Source of the DNA: Methylophilaceae bacterium
GTDB lineage: Bacteria; Pseudomonadota; Gammaproteobacteria; Burkholderiales; Methylophilaceae
Direction of reading: 5' to 3'
NCBI GenBank assembly: GCA_028342535.1
Contig: JAOLWQ010000001.1
Coordinates: 248,001-312,000, forward strand
Length of the DNA: 64,000 nt
Shown: positions 29,590 through 39,239 of the stretch, piece by piece
How the letters are laid out: every line of letters begins with the position of its first letter
How positions within the stretch are numbered: position 1 is the first letter of the stretch
The notes under the pieces: model-generated
What the model saw: only the letters and a program-made list of their open reading frames with translations
Told to the model about the DNA's origin: nothing
The model's database searches: none
Made by a program: the position numbers and the translations under genes

Positions 29590-30471
29590 ATGGATAAAAA
29601 TACAATTCATTACGATGTAGATTTAAAAAATTTTAACAGCTGGAAAGTTGGCGGAGCTGCTGAGCAATTTTTAATTTGTGACGAAAAAGACATTCTTGCC
29701 CATCTTATTAAGAAAAAAGAAATTAAACTACCAATTACATTTGTTGGTCTTGGATCGAATTTGCTAGTTCGAGATGGGGGCATTAAGGGAACTGTAATAG
29801 TAATGAATGGTGGATTAAAAAAAATACATAATGATGAAAATCTAATTTATGCAGAAGCTGGAGTAAGTTGTTCTAAGTTATCTAGATTTTCAGCTAAAAA
29901 AGGTTTAGCTAACTCTGCTTTTTTTTCTGGTATTCCAGGTACAGTTGGAGGAGCATTGGCTATGAATGCAGGATGTTATGGTTCTGAGACATGGGATTAT
30001 GTTCAAAAAGTATTAATGATCAATTTGAACGGAGATCAAATTGAAAGAAACAGATCAGAATTTGAGACTAGCTATAGAGAAGTAAAAAATGACAATAAAG
30101 GTGAATTTTTCATTGCTGCTTGGTTTAATTTTCCAAAAGGAGATAAAGAAAAATCTGAAAATAAAATAAAGGAACTGCTGGCTCATAGAAAAGAAACTCA
30201 ACCTTTGAATTGGCCAACAGCTGGGTCAACTTTTCGAAACCCTAAGAATAATTTTGCTGCAAAGTTAATTGAAGATTGTGGTTTAAAAGGATATCAAATT
30301 GGAGGGGCACAGGTATCAGAAAAACATGCAAATTTTATAATTAATCTCGGAAACGCTAGCGCTTTAGATATTGAAAAAATAATTAACTATATTCAAAAAG
30401 AAGTATATAAAAAGACAAATATTCAGTTATTAAGAGAAATAAAGATAATTGGAGAAGAAATTGGAAGCTAA
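29590..30471 (+). CDS. murB: UDP-N-acetylenolpyruvoylglucosamine reductase MurB
   Basis: NSWKVGGAAEQF, GLGSNLLVRDGG, GIPGTVGGALAMNAGCYG, AGSTFRNP. Confidence 0.97.
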   Translation: MDKNTIHYDVDLKNFNSWKVGGAAEQFLICDEKDILAHLIKKKEIKLPITFVGLGSNLLVRDGGIKGTVIVMNGGLKKIHNDENLIYAEAGVSCSKLSRFSAKKGLANSAFFSGIPGTVGGALAMNAGCYGSETWDYVQKVLMINLNGDQIERNRSEFETSYREVKNDNKGEFFIAAWFNFPKGDKEKSENKIKELLAHRKETQPLNWPTAGSTFRNPKNNFAAKLIEDCGLKGYQIGGAQVSEKHANFIINLGNASALDIEKIINYIQKEVYKKTNIQLLREIKIIGEEIGS

Positions 30472-31369
30472 AGATTTTGGAAAGGTAGCTGTATTAATGG
30501 GTGGAACATCGAATGAAAGAGAAATTTCATTAGAGAGTGGTGCAGCAGTTTTGGAAGCACTTCATAGAAAAAAAATAACTGCTTTACCATTTGATCCAAA
30601 AAAAGATAATTTAAATGAATTAAAATTATTTGATAGGGCTTTTATTTGCTTGCATGGAAAAGACGGTGAAGATGGGGAAATTCAAACATTTCTTGAAGCT
30701 ATAGAGTTGCCTTACACTGGGAGTGACATCCCTTCATCATCTTTAGGTATGGATAAATTCAAAAGCAAAACAATTTGGAAATCAAAAAAAATTACAACAC
30801 CTAATTTTATGCTGGTTAATCATGTAAATGATTTTGAGAAGGCTTCTAATTATTGTGGACTGCCTTTTTTTATTAAACCAGCCAATTCTGGGTCAAGTAT
30901 TGGTATAGCAATAATAAATAAAAAAAATGATTTTATCTTTGCTTTTGAGGAAGCGTATAAAATTGATAAAATTGTTATCGTGGAATCTTTTGTTGTCGGT
31001 AAAGAGTATACGTTACCAATTATTGATAATAAACCATTCCCTATTATTGAGATTAAACCTAAAACAGAATTTTATGATTATGAAGCCAAATATCTAAGGG
31101 ATGATACTGAGTTTATTTGCCCAGCAAATATTACTGTCCCTTTTGAGAAAAATATTAATACATTATGCATAAATGCATTTAATTCTATCGGGTGTAGTGG
31201 TTGGGGGCGAGTTGATTTTATAATTGATAAAAATAATGATATTTACATTATTGAAATCAATACAGTACCTGGAATGACCAATCATAGTCTTGTTCCAATG
31301 TCTGCAAGTTATGCAGGAGTTGAATTTGATGATTTAGTAGTGATGATTTTAGAGACATCAAATGCTTGA
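30449..31369 (+). CDS. ddl: D-alanine-D-alanine ligase Ddl
   Basis: VAVLMGGTSNEREISLESG, LHGKDGEDG, EINTVPGMTNHSLVP. Confidence 0.96.
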   Translation: MEKKLEAKDFGKVAVLMGGTSNEREISLESGAAVLEALHRKKITALPFDPKKDNLNELKLFDRAFICLHGKDGEDGEIQTFLEAIELPYTGSDIPSSSLGMDKFKSKTIWKSKKITTPNFMLVNHVNDFEKASNYCGLPFFIKPANSGSSIGIAIINKKNDFIFAFEEAYKIDKIVIVESFVVGKEYTLPIIDNKPFPIIEIKPKTEFYDYEAKYLRDDTEFICPANITVPFEKNINTLCINAFNSIGCSGWGRVDFIIDKNNDIYIIEINTVPGMTNHSLVPMSASYAGVEFDDLVVMILETSNA

Positions 31370-32105
31370 TAGTCAAGGCTCAATAAAAAAAGCAACAACC
31401 TTTGTATACTTATTAATATTTATAACCTCAATTTTTTTATTTTATCAGCTACTAACGAGTTCAAAATTCCCTATAAATGAAGTGGGAATAAAGGGGGAGT
31501 ATGAGAATGTTAATAAGAGCCAAGTTGATTTAATTAAAAATAAATATATAAAAAAAAATTTTTTTGCCGTAAGCCTTCAAGACACAAGAAAAGCCTTTAA
31601 AAAATTACCTTGGATAAGAGATGTAAGTATTAGAAGAGATTGGAATAAGTTTGGGCTACTAGTTGAAATAGAATCTCATAAACCAATAGCTAGATGGAGG
31701 AATCGAGGCCTTGTTAATAGTTATGGAGAGATATTTCATGCTGCTTATGAAGATAATTTGCCATTATTTGTAGGGCCAGATGAGTTTGTTGATGAAATGA
31801 CAGTAAAATATAATCAAATAAACAAAATTCTTAAGAAAGAGTTGATGCAAATTGGTACAATTTCATTATCTAAAAGATTATCTTGGGAAATTCATACAAA
31901 TAATAATATACGTATTTTTTTGGGTAAAGAAGATAATGATATTTTAAGAAAATTAAATTTATTAATAGAAAATTATCAATTTATTTTATCTGAATTAAAA
32001 AGTAGAGTTGAGTATGTAGATCTTCGATATAAAGATGGATTTTCAGTAAAGAAATTAAATGAAAAATTATATAAAATTAATAAAGAAAAAAAGATCCCTT
32101 TATGA
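31362..32105 (+). CDS. ftsQ: Cell division protein FtsQ
   Basis: Single N-terminal TM, POTRA-like LPWIRDVSIRRDW; between ddl and ftsA. Confidence 0.92.
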   Translation: MLDSQGSIKKATTFVYLLIFITSIFLFYQLLTSSKFPINEVGIKGEYENVNKSQVDLIKNKYIKKNFFAVSLQDTRKAFKKLPWIRDVSIRRDWNKFGLLVEIESHKPIARWRNRGLVNSYGEIFHAAYEDNLPLFVGPDEFVDEMTVKYNQINKILKKELMQIGTISLSKRLSWEIHTNNNIRIFLGKEDNDILRKLNLLIENYQFILSELKSRVEYVDLRYKDGFSVKKLNEKLYKINKEKKIPL

Positions 32106-33361
32106 ATAATGTCATACCACCAATATTAAAAAGTAAAAATGATCAGAGCAATATAATTTCTGCTCTTGATATAGGCACCTCTAAAGTTGTTGTAATTGTT
32201 GCTGAGTTACAATCTGATGGTATTTTGAAAATAATTGGCAAAGGTCAACATATTTCAAAAGGTTTAAAAAAAGGCGTTGTTATTAATATTGAACAAACAA
32301 TGCAAGCTATTCAGAGAGCGGTAGAAGAAGCAGAATTAATGGCAGATTGCAAAATAACTGAGGTATATACTGGCATTGCTGGAAGCCATATTAAAAGTAT
32401 TAATTCTCATGGCATGGTAATTATTAAAGATGAGGAAGTAACTCAAATGGATGTTGATCGAGTCAGGGAAACAGCTGAATCTGTAAAACTCCCAACTGAC
32501 CAAGAGGTTCTTCATGTTATAGATCAAGAATACATGGTCGATGACCAACAAGACATCAAACAACCTATTGAGATGAGTGGAAGCAGGCTTAATGTTAAAG
32601 TTCATATTATTTCTGGCTCTATTGCAGCAAGACAAAATATTATTAAATGCATTAAGCGATGTGGACTAGAAGTGACTCATCTAGTATTCCAGCCTTTAGC
32701 ATCGAGTGAAGCAGTTTTAACTCAGGATGAGAAGGAATTAGGTGTTTGTTTGGTAGATATTGGGGGGGGCACTACAGATATTGCTGTAATTAAAAATAGC
32801 GCATTCCAACACACTGCTGTTATTCCAATTGCTGGGGATCAAGTAACTAATGATATTGCTACTGCTTTCCAAACCTCAACCCTATCTGCAGGTGATATTA
32901 AGGAAAGATACGGAGCTGCTATGCCAAGCTTAGCATCAGATCAGATTATCGAGATACCTCTTGTAGCAGGGCAAGAAACAAAAAGAATAACTACTCAAGC
33001 TTTAGCACAAGTTATAGAACCAAGAATTGAAGAACTTTTTGAAAAAATTCAAAATGAAATACATAGGAGCCGAATGGGAAGTACTATTGCTTCAGGCATT
33101 GTTATTACTGGTGGATCTTCAATGCTTAAGGGGATGGTGGAGTTAGGGGAGAAAATATTTGGGATGCCTGTTAGAATCGGAATACCTAGAGATATTGATG
33201 GACTTTTGCAGGTTGTTGAAAATCCAAGATATTCTACCGGAGTAGGTTTATTAATTATGGGTAAGAATGACTTACAAAACAGTATGAACCAGGCGGGCTC
33301 AGGAAATTCTATTAGCCATATTCTAAAAAGAGCAAAAATGTGGTTTCAGGGAAACTTTTAA
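32102..33361 (+). CDS. ftsA: Cell division protein FtsA
   Basis: ALDIGTSKVVVIV, VDIGGGTTDIAV, C-terminal amphipathic helix. Confidence 0.97.
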   Translation: MNNVIPPILKSKNDQSNIISALDIGTSKVVVIVAELQSDGILKIIGKGQHISKGLKKGVVINIEQTMQAIQRAVEEAELMADCKITEVYTGIAGSHIKSINSHGMVIIKDEEVTQMDVDRVRETAESVKLPTDQEVLHVIDQEYMVDDQQDIKQPIEMSGSRLNVKVHIISGSIAARQNIIKCIKRCGLEVTHLVFQPLASSEAVLTQDEKELGVCLVDIGGGTTDIAVIKNSAFQHTAVIPIAGDQVTNDIATAFQTSTLSAGDIKERYGAAMPSLASDQIIEIPLVAGQETKRITTQALAQVIEPRIEELFEKIQNEIHRSRMGSTIASGIVITGGSSMLKGMVELGEKIFGMPVRIGIPRDIDGLLQVVENPRYSTGVGLLIMGKNDLQNSMNQAGSGNSISHILKRAKMWFQGNF

Positions 33362-33379
33362 TACGATACGGGGTAATTT

Positions 33380-34591
33380 ATGTTTGAAGTCGTAGAAGGT
33401 AAGAAGCAAAAAGCCATTATTAAAGTTATGGGTGTAGGTGGCTGCGGAGGGAATGCTGTTGATTATATGATTGAAAAAAATGTAATGGGTGTTGAGTTCA
33501 TTTGTGCAAATACTGACCTTCAATCTTTAAAGAAAAGCCAAGCAAATACTATTGTCCAAATCGGAGAGATATTAACCCAAGGCCTAGGTGCAGGTGCACG
33601 ACCAGATAAGGGAAAGCAAGCTGCATTAGATGATAAAGATAAAATAATTGATGCTCTTGAAGGTGCAGATATGCTCTTTCTAGCTGCTGGAATGGGTGGA
33701 GGAACTGGAACTGGAGCAACTCCCGTAATTGCTCAAATTGCGAAAGAGTTAGGCATATTAACTGTTGCTGTTGTAACAAAACCTTTTAATTTTGAAGGGA
33801 GAAGAGTTCAAGTTGCCAATGATGGAATTGAGGAGCTTGTGACTCATGTGGACTCACTTATTACAATACCAAATGAAAAATTAATGGGGGTTTTAGGCCC
33901 AGATGTGACTTTTGTAGATGCATTTGGAGCTGCAAATGATGTTTTATATAGTGCAGTGCTAGGGATTGTTGAGATTATAAATAATCCAGGATTAATTAAT
34001 GTTGACTTTGCAGACGTTAAAACGGTTATGAGTGAAATGGGAATGGCAATGATTGGTTCAGGTATGGCAGAGGGCTCAGATAGGGCAACTATTGCCACAA
34101 AGCAAGTCGTAGCATGTCCATTATTGGAAGATGTTAATCTAAATAATGCCAAAGGAATGTTGGTAAATATTTCTGCAAGTAGTGAATTTAAAATGAAAGA
34201 ATATCATGAGGTAATGAATATAATTAAGCAATATGCTGCAGAAAATGCACATGTAATAGTGGGAAATGTTATAGATGATGCAATGGGAAACCATATAAGA
34301 GTTACCATGGTCGCTACAGGATTAGCCTATCAAAAAGAAGAAGAAAAATTAAATATGGAAAATAGATTAGAAGAAAAAAGTGGTGAAGTTATACGTGAGT
34401 TTATTTATAATCCTGATACAGAATTAGGGGAAGATGATAAAGAGATTCAAGAAATTTCAGAAGGTGATGATGGATATAATCCAAGTGTATTTGGATCTAA
34501 TACATATAATGAAGATAGTCCGAATGATGTTGCAATGACAGATGAAGAAGAATTCGATACCCCAACTTTCATGAGAAGAAAAAATAAATGA
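33380..34591 (+). CDS. ftsZ: Cell division protein FtsZ
   Basis: GVGGCGGNAVDYM, AAGMGGGTGTGATPVIA, conserved C-terminal DTPTFMRRKNK peptide. Confidence 0.98.
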   Translation: MFEVVEGKKQKAIIKVMGVGGCGGNAVDYMIEKNVMGVEFICANTDLQSLKKSQANTIVQIGEILTQGLGAGARPDKGKQAALDDKDKIIDALEGADMLFLAAGMGGGTGTGATPVIAQIAKELGILTVAVVTKPFNFEGRRVQVANDGIEELVTHVDSLITIPNEKLMGVLGPDVTFVDAFGAANDVLYSAVLGIVEIINNPGLINVDFADVKTVMSEMGMAMIGSGMAEGSDRATIATKQVVACPLLEDVNLNNAKGMLVNISASSEFKMKEYHEVMNIIKQYAAENAHVIVGNVIDDAMGNHIRVTMVATGLAYQKEEEKLNMENRLEEKSGEVIREFIYNPDTELGEDDKEIQEISEGDDGYNPSVFGSNTYNEDSPNDVAMTDEEEFDTPTFMRRKNK

Positions 34592-35535
34592 TTTTTCAAA
34601 GAACAATAAAAAATAAAGTCAGTGCTGTTGGGGTGGGTTTACATACAGGGCAAAAAGTTCGTATTGTATTAAAGCCAGCGATAGAAAATAGTGGAATAAT
34701 TTTTAAAAGGACAGATTCTAAGCTACCAATAGAAATAAAAGTTGAGCCGAAAGCTGTAAAAGAGACTCAATTATCGACAACAATTGGAAAAGGTGAATTC
34801 AAGATTTCAACAGTTGAGCATCTAATGTCTGCTTTATCTGCTTCAGGGGTAGATAATATTTTGATTGAGGTTGATGGCTCTGAAATACCTATTATGGATG
34901 GAAGCTCTATCTCATTTGTATATTTAATAAAGTCAGCAGTAGTTTGTGAACAATTAGAATTTAAAAAATTTGCTGTGATTAAAGATACAATTAAAGTAGA
35001 AGATGGTGAAAAGTTTGCTAAATTTGAACCTTATCAAGGATTTCTAGTTGATTTTACGATTGATTTTCCGCATCCAGCTTTTAAAAAAGAAAATAGCCAT
35101 GTTGAAATAGATTTTTTTAAAGACTCTTATGTGAATCATATTAGTAGAGCGAGAACATTCGGCTTTATGCAAGAAGTAGAATATCTAAGATCTAATGGAT
35201 TAGCTCGAGGTGGCTCATTAGATAATGCTATTGTTTTGGATGAATATAAGATATTAAATGATGAAGGTTTAAGATATTCAGATGAATTTGTGAGACACAA
35301 AATTTTAGATGCATTAGGAGATTTATATATGATTGGTATGCCTATTATTGGTAAATTTGAAGCATTTAAATCAGGACACGAGCTAAATAATAAATTACTT
35401 AGGTTAATGTTAGAGCAGAAATCAAAATGGGCAGTAGAGAATTTAGATCTTGAAGATAAAAGAAGTGCTTCATTAGCAAGTGATTATGCTAAAGATAAAA
35501 ATGATTTTAGTGTTAAGCATTTAGAAATAATATAA
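34588..35535 (+). CDS. lpxC: UDP-3-O-acyl-N-acetylglucosamine deacetylase LpxC
   Basis: TIKNKVSAVGVGLHTGQKV, STVEHLMSAL, GLARGGSLDNAIV, EFVRHKILDALGDLYM. Confidence 0.97.
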   Translation: MIFQRTIKNKVSAVGVGLHTGQKVRIVLKPAIENSGIIFKRTDSKLPIEIKVEPKAVKETQLSTTIGKGEFKISTVEHLMSALSASGVDNILIEVDGSEIPIMDGSSISFVYLIKSAVVCEQLEFKKFAVIKDTIKVEDGEKFAKFEPYQGFLVDFTIDFPHPAFKKENSHVEIDFFKDSYVNHISRARTFGFMQEVEYLRSNGLARGGSLDNAIVLDEYKILNDEGLRYSDEFVRHKILDALGDLYMIGMPIIGKFEAFKSGHELNNKLLRLMLEQKSKWAVENLDLEDKRSASLASDYAKDKNDFSVKHLEII

Positions 35536-35717
35536 TGATATTTGCTAAATTAATAATATTTCTTCTCTGTATTTTTTTGGCTGTGATGATTGGATTTTTT
35601 CTTTTTACAAAAAATAAAAAATATCTATCTTTAGCTAGAGATGCAATTAAATATTTAATTTCTATGGCACTTATCATTGTAGTCATTTATTTTTCACTAA
35701 GATATTTACGTATATAA
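35535..35717 (+). CDS. Small two-TM hypothetical membrane protein
   Basis: 60 aa with two hydrophobic stretches; start overlaps lpxC stop, 4 nt before next gene; same strand. Confidence 0.65.
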   Translation: MIFAKLIIFLLCIFLAVMIGFFLFTKNKKYLSLARDAIKYLISMALIIVVIYFSLRYLRI

Positions 35718-35721
35718 ATTA

Positions 35722-36609
35722 ATGAAAGTAATCTCTATTTTCGGGGGAACTGGATTTATTGGAACTGAGTTAATCAATCAGTTAGTAAAAATTTCTTTTA
35801 AAATTAATGTATTTACCCGAAAAAAAAATAAAGCAGATCATTTAAGATCTCTCCCCGGAGTCACAATATTAGAATTTTCTTCAAAAAATTTTTTATCAGC
35901 TAAGCTAAAAGACTCAGATATTATAATAAATCTTGTCGGGATTCTTCATGAATCTAAGAGAGAAAAATTTTCAACAGCACATGAAGATTTTGTTTCCAAA
36001 CTAATAAAGTATGCTCAAAAAAACAATATAAACAGACTAATTCACTTAAGTGCATTAGGTGTAAATAGGATATCAGAAAGTAGATATTTGCATTCTAAAT
36101 ATAAGACGGAACTTATTATTAGAAATAATTTTAAGGCACATAATTGGACAATATTAAGACCTTCGATTGTATTTGGAAGAAATGATAAATTTATTAACTT
36201 ATTCAAAATTATTGTTCGGTTTTTGCCTGTAATATTTTTAATAGCTCCAAAATCCGAATTTCAACCCATTCATGTTGATGATTTAGTGAATATAATAATA
36301 AAAACAATTGTTAATAAAAAAACGTATAAGAAGACTTATAATTTAGGCGGTCCTAAGAAACTCACTTTGTATGAGATTGTTAATTTAATAACTAAATGTG
36401 ATAAAAAGACAAATGTTATTATTAGTTTAAATAAGACAATGTCATATATATTGGTTAGATTATTAATGCTATCGCCAATAAAAGTTATTACAACAGATAA
36501 TTTGAAGTCAATGGAAATTAGTAATACCGTAATGAGAAATGATGCATATAGTTTTATGCGTTCCCTAAAAGAACTAAGTACTTATTTAACTAACTATAAA
36601 AAAAATTAA
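35722..36609 (+). CDS. NAD(P)-binding epimerase/NDUFA9-like (extended SDR) protein
   Basis: ISIFGGTGFIGTELINQL, LSALGVN, YKTELIIRNNFKAHNWTILRPSIVFG. Confidence 0.82.
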   Translation: MKVISIFGGTGFIGTELINQLVKISFKINVFTRKKNKADHLRSLPGVTILEFSSKNFLSAKLKDSDIIINLVGILHESKREKFSTAHEDFVSKLIKYAQKNNINRLIHLSALGVNRISESRYLHSKYKTELIIRNNFKAHNWTILRPSIVFGRNDKFINLFKIIVRFLPVIFLIAPKSEFQPIHVDDLVNIIIKTIVNKKTYKKTYNLGGPKKLTLYEIVNLITKCDKKTNVIISLNKTMSYILVRLLMLSPIKVITTDNLKSMEISNTVMRNDAYSFMRSLKELSTYLTNYKKN

Positions 36610-36612
36610 TAT

Positions 36613-37767
36613 ATGAAAATCTTTCTAGTTGGTGGCGCTGTCAGAGATAAAATACTAGGTATTCCAGTACATGATAAAGACTATTTAGTCGTAGGAAGCA
36701 CCCCAGAAGAGATGGTTAAATTAGGCTTTAAACCTATTGGAAAAGATTTTCCTGTATTTTTACATCCCAAAACTAAAGACGAGTATGCCCTTGCAAGAAC
36801 AGAGAGGAAAGTCGGTAAAGGTTATCATGGATTTAAATTTTATACATCACCTGATGTAACACTCGAGCAAGACCTAAGAAGAAGAGATATTACGATAAAT
36901 GCAATAGCCGAAGATAGGGATGGGAATATCTATGACCCATTCAATGGTAAAGATGATATTAAAAATAAAATTATTCGACATGTCAGCAACGCATTTATCG
37001 AGGACCCTTTGAGGGTTTTGAGGGTAGCTAGATTTGCATCATTGGATATTCAATTTAAAGTCCAGTCAGAAACATTAGTTTTAATGAAAAAGATGGTATC
37101 AAGTGGTGAGCTTAAGTCTTTATCAGTGGAGCGAGTCGTGACGGAGATTACAAAGGGTTTAGACGGTCGGAACCCAGATATTATGATTCACTACCTTTGT
37201 GAGTGCGGCGCACTGAATGAATTGCTTCCTGGACTTAATCCTAATCCAGATACATCTTTAGACTTTGTCAGTCTAGGGTTAGCAATGAAGGAGTCCACAA
37301 TCTCTTTGTCAGTTGAATCTAAAATCATAATGTTGTTATTGGTTCCTTACTTTGGTAAGTATTCTTTATTGAGCGCTGATAAGATCGCCTTAGAACAAAT
37401 AGAACCCTTATTAAAATACTTAAAACTTTCAAGCCTATCCCGTGAAATATTTAAGGGTATTAAAAATGAAGAGCAAAACCTTAAATATTTTTTAAAATTA
37501 AGCCCAGAAGCTAAACTAGATTGCTTATACCGACTTGATTTTTTTCGTCGCCGAAATATCATTTCAGAGATCTTGAATATCATTACTATGTTCTATAAGG
37601 CATTTGAGAATGCGACCTCAACAAATGATGAAATTAAGAAATTCCTAGATCTTTTCTCTGGAGAAATCAACCAATTAAGAAGTAAGTTGGACACCTCAAA
37701 ATCAGGAGATGAAATTAAAAAGTTGATATATCAAAATAGACTTTCTGTCCTTAAAAAAATTAGTTAA
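36613..37767 (+). CDS. cca: CCA-adding tRNA nucleotidyltransferase
   Basis: [53 protein letters not shown]. Confidence 0.94.
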   Translation: MKIFLVGGAVRDKILGIPVHDKDYLVVGSTPEEMVKLGFKPIGKDFPVFLHPKTKDEYALARTERKVGKGYHGFKFYTSPDVTLEQDLRRRDITINAIAEDRDGNIYDPFNGKDDIKNKIIRHVSNAFIEDPLRVLRVARFASLDIQFKVQSETLVLMKKMVSSGELKSLSVERVVTEITKGLDGRNPDIMIHYLCECGALNELLPGLNPNPDTSLDFVSLGLAMKESTISLSVESKIIMLLLVPYFGKYSLLSADKIALEQIEPLLKYLKLSSLSREIFKGIKNEEQNLKYFLKLSPEAKLDCLYRLDFFRRRNIISEILNIITMFYKAFENATSTNDEIKKFLDLFSGEINQLRSKLDTSKSGDEIKKLIYQNRLSVLKKIS

Positions 37768-38377
37768 CAATTAAATCTCTTAGTTTAGTTATTTTCTTAT
37801 CTATATATGATGGATTTTCTTTTTCATTAGTTAGCCATATTGTAGATAATCCAAATTGATTAGCTGTTTCAAGGTTCTCTTTAACATCATCTACAAAATT
37901 AGCTACTTTAATTTTATATTTCTTTATAAAAAATTCCATTGAAGTGGCGCTTGGCTTTGCTATATAATTTGCATCTTCTATGCTAAAAATTCCATCAAAG
38001 TAATTTTCAATCTGACATATCTGCAGTACTTTATTTGTATAATTTCTAGGTGCATTTGTGTAGAGTATCTTTTCTCCATTTATCGAAGTTAATACCTTTA
38101 TTAAGTCTGGCATAGGCACAATTAATTCTTCAAAATTTTCAAGTGTATGAGTAACTTCTAAAAATTCAGTTGGATTTATATTATGGTGCTTTATTAATCC
38201 TTCGATAGTAGCTCCATAATAGTCCCAATATTGCTGTCTTAATCTATCTGCTTCTGTAATGTTAATTTTTACTGATTTACTGATGTATTGATTAATTTTT
38301 TGATTAATTATCGGAAATATGTTTTTTTGTGCATCATGTAAGGTGTTATCAAGGTCGAATATCCAGGTGTCTTTCAA
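37760..38377 (-). CDS. HAD family pyrimidine 5'-nucleotidase-like phosphatase
   Basis: [40 protein letters not shown]. Confidence 0.85.
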   Translation of the reverse strand: MKDTWIFDLDNTLHDAQKNIFPIINQKINQYISKSVKINITEADRLRQQYWDYYGATIEGLIKHHNINPTEFLEVTHTLENFEELIVPMPDLIKVLTSINGEKILYTNAPRNYTNKVLQICQIENYFDGIFSIEDANYIAKPSATSMEFFIKKYKIKVANFVDDVKENLETANQFGLSTIWLTNEKENPSYIDKKITKLRDLIVN

Positions 38378-38378
38378 A

Positions 38379-39236
38379 TTACTGATCCTTTATAAGGGTT
38401 CCAACACCCTGATCTGTTAATATTTCTAATAATAATGCATGTTCAACTCTTCCATCAATGATATGCACAGTATTTACTTTATGCTTAGCAGCATGAACTG
38501 CAGAGTTTATTTTAGGGAGCATGCCTTCAGATATGGTTCCATCAGCTATTAGCCTTCTAATTTCTTTTGGAATTAGACCTGTAATTAGATTATTTTTTTT
38601 ATCTAAAACACCTTTTGTATTAGTCATTAGTACTAATTTTTCAGCATTTAAAATCTCTGCAAATTTTGAAGCTACAACATCAGCATTAATATTATAAATT
38701 TTATTATCATTACCTATTCCAATTGGGGCAATAATTGGAATGACCCCATTATCTGTAAGATGCTTCATAAAGGATGGGTCGATACTCACTATTTCACCAA
38801 CATAACCAAGATCAATTGATTTACTCTGAACTTTTAATTTTTTAGCTTTGATAATCCCAATTGTTTTTTTATTACTATAGCTTTTACCATCCCCACCATT
38901 TTCTTTAATTAGTGAAACAATTTCTTTGTTGATATCATTTAAGACATTTGCAACGATTGTCATAGTTTCCTCATCGGTGACTCTTATTCCTTGCTCAAAT
39001 AATGGTTTCTTCCCCAATTTATTAAGAGACTTATTTATTTGAGGGCCTCCACCATGAATAACCACCGGATTCATTCCAACTAATTTAAGGAGTACTACAT
39101 CTTTAGCAAATGATTGCTTCAACTTATTATCAACCATAGCATTACCACCAAACTTAATAACAATCGTTTTACCAAAAAATTTTTTGATATAAGGAAGAGC
39201 TTCGCTTAAAACCTTTGATTTTTCGTTTGGAGTCAT
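38379..39236 (-). CDS. argB: Acetylglutamate kinase
   Basis: [54 protein letters not shown]. Confidence 0.95.
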   Translation of the reverse strand: MTPNEKSKVLSEALPYIKKFFGKTIVIKFGGNAMVDNKLKQSFAKDVVLLKLVGMNPVVIHGGGPQINKSLNKLGKKPLFEQGIRVTDEETMTIVANVLNDINKEIVSLIKENGGDGKSYSNKKTIGIIKAKKLKVQSKSIDLGYVGEIVSIDPSFMKHLTDNGVIPIIAPIGIGNDNKIYNINADVVASKFAEILNAEKLVLMTNTKGVLDKKNNLITGLIPKEIRRLIADGTISEGMLPKINSAVHAAKHKVNTVHIIDGRVEHALLLEILTDQGVGTLIKDQ

Positions 39237-39239
39237 ATT

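Noticed and set aside
31550-31570. A/T homopolymer runs in ftsQ as a second frameshift site
   Set aside because: The reading frame is uninterrupted across it.
33549-34152. Minus-strand ORFs antisense to ftsZ (33549-33779, 33844-34152)
   Set aside because: Compositional shadows (Q/L-rich) of the conserved ftsZ coding sequence.
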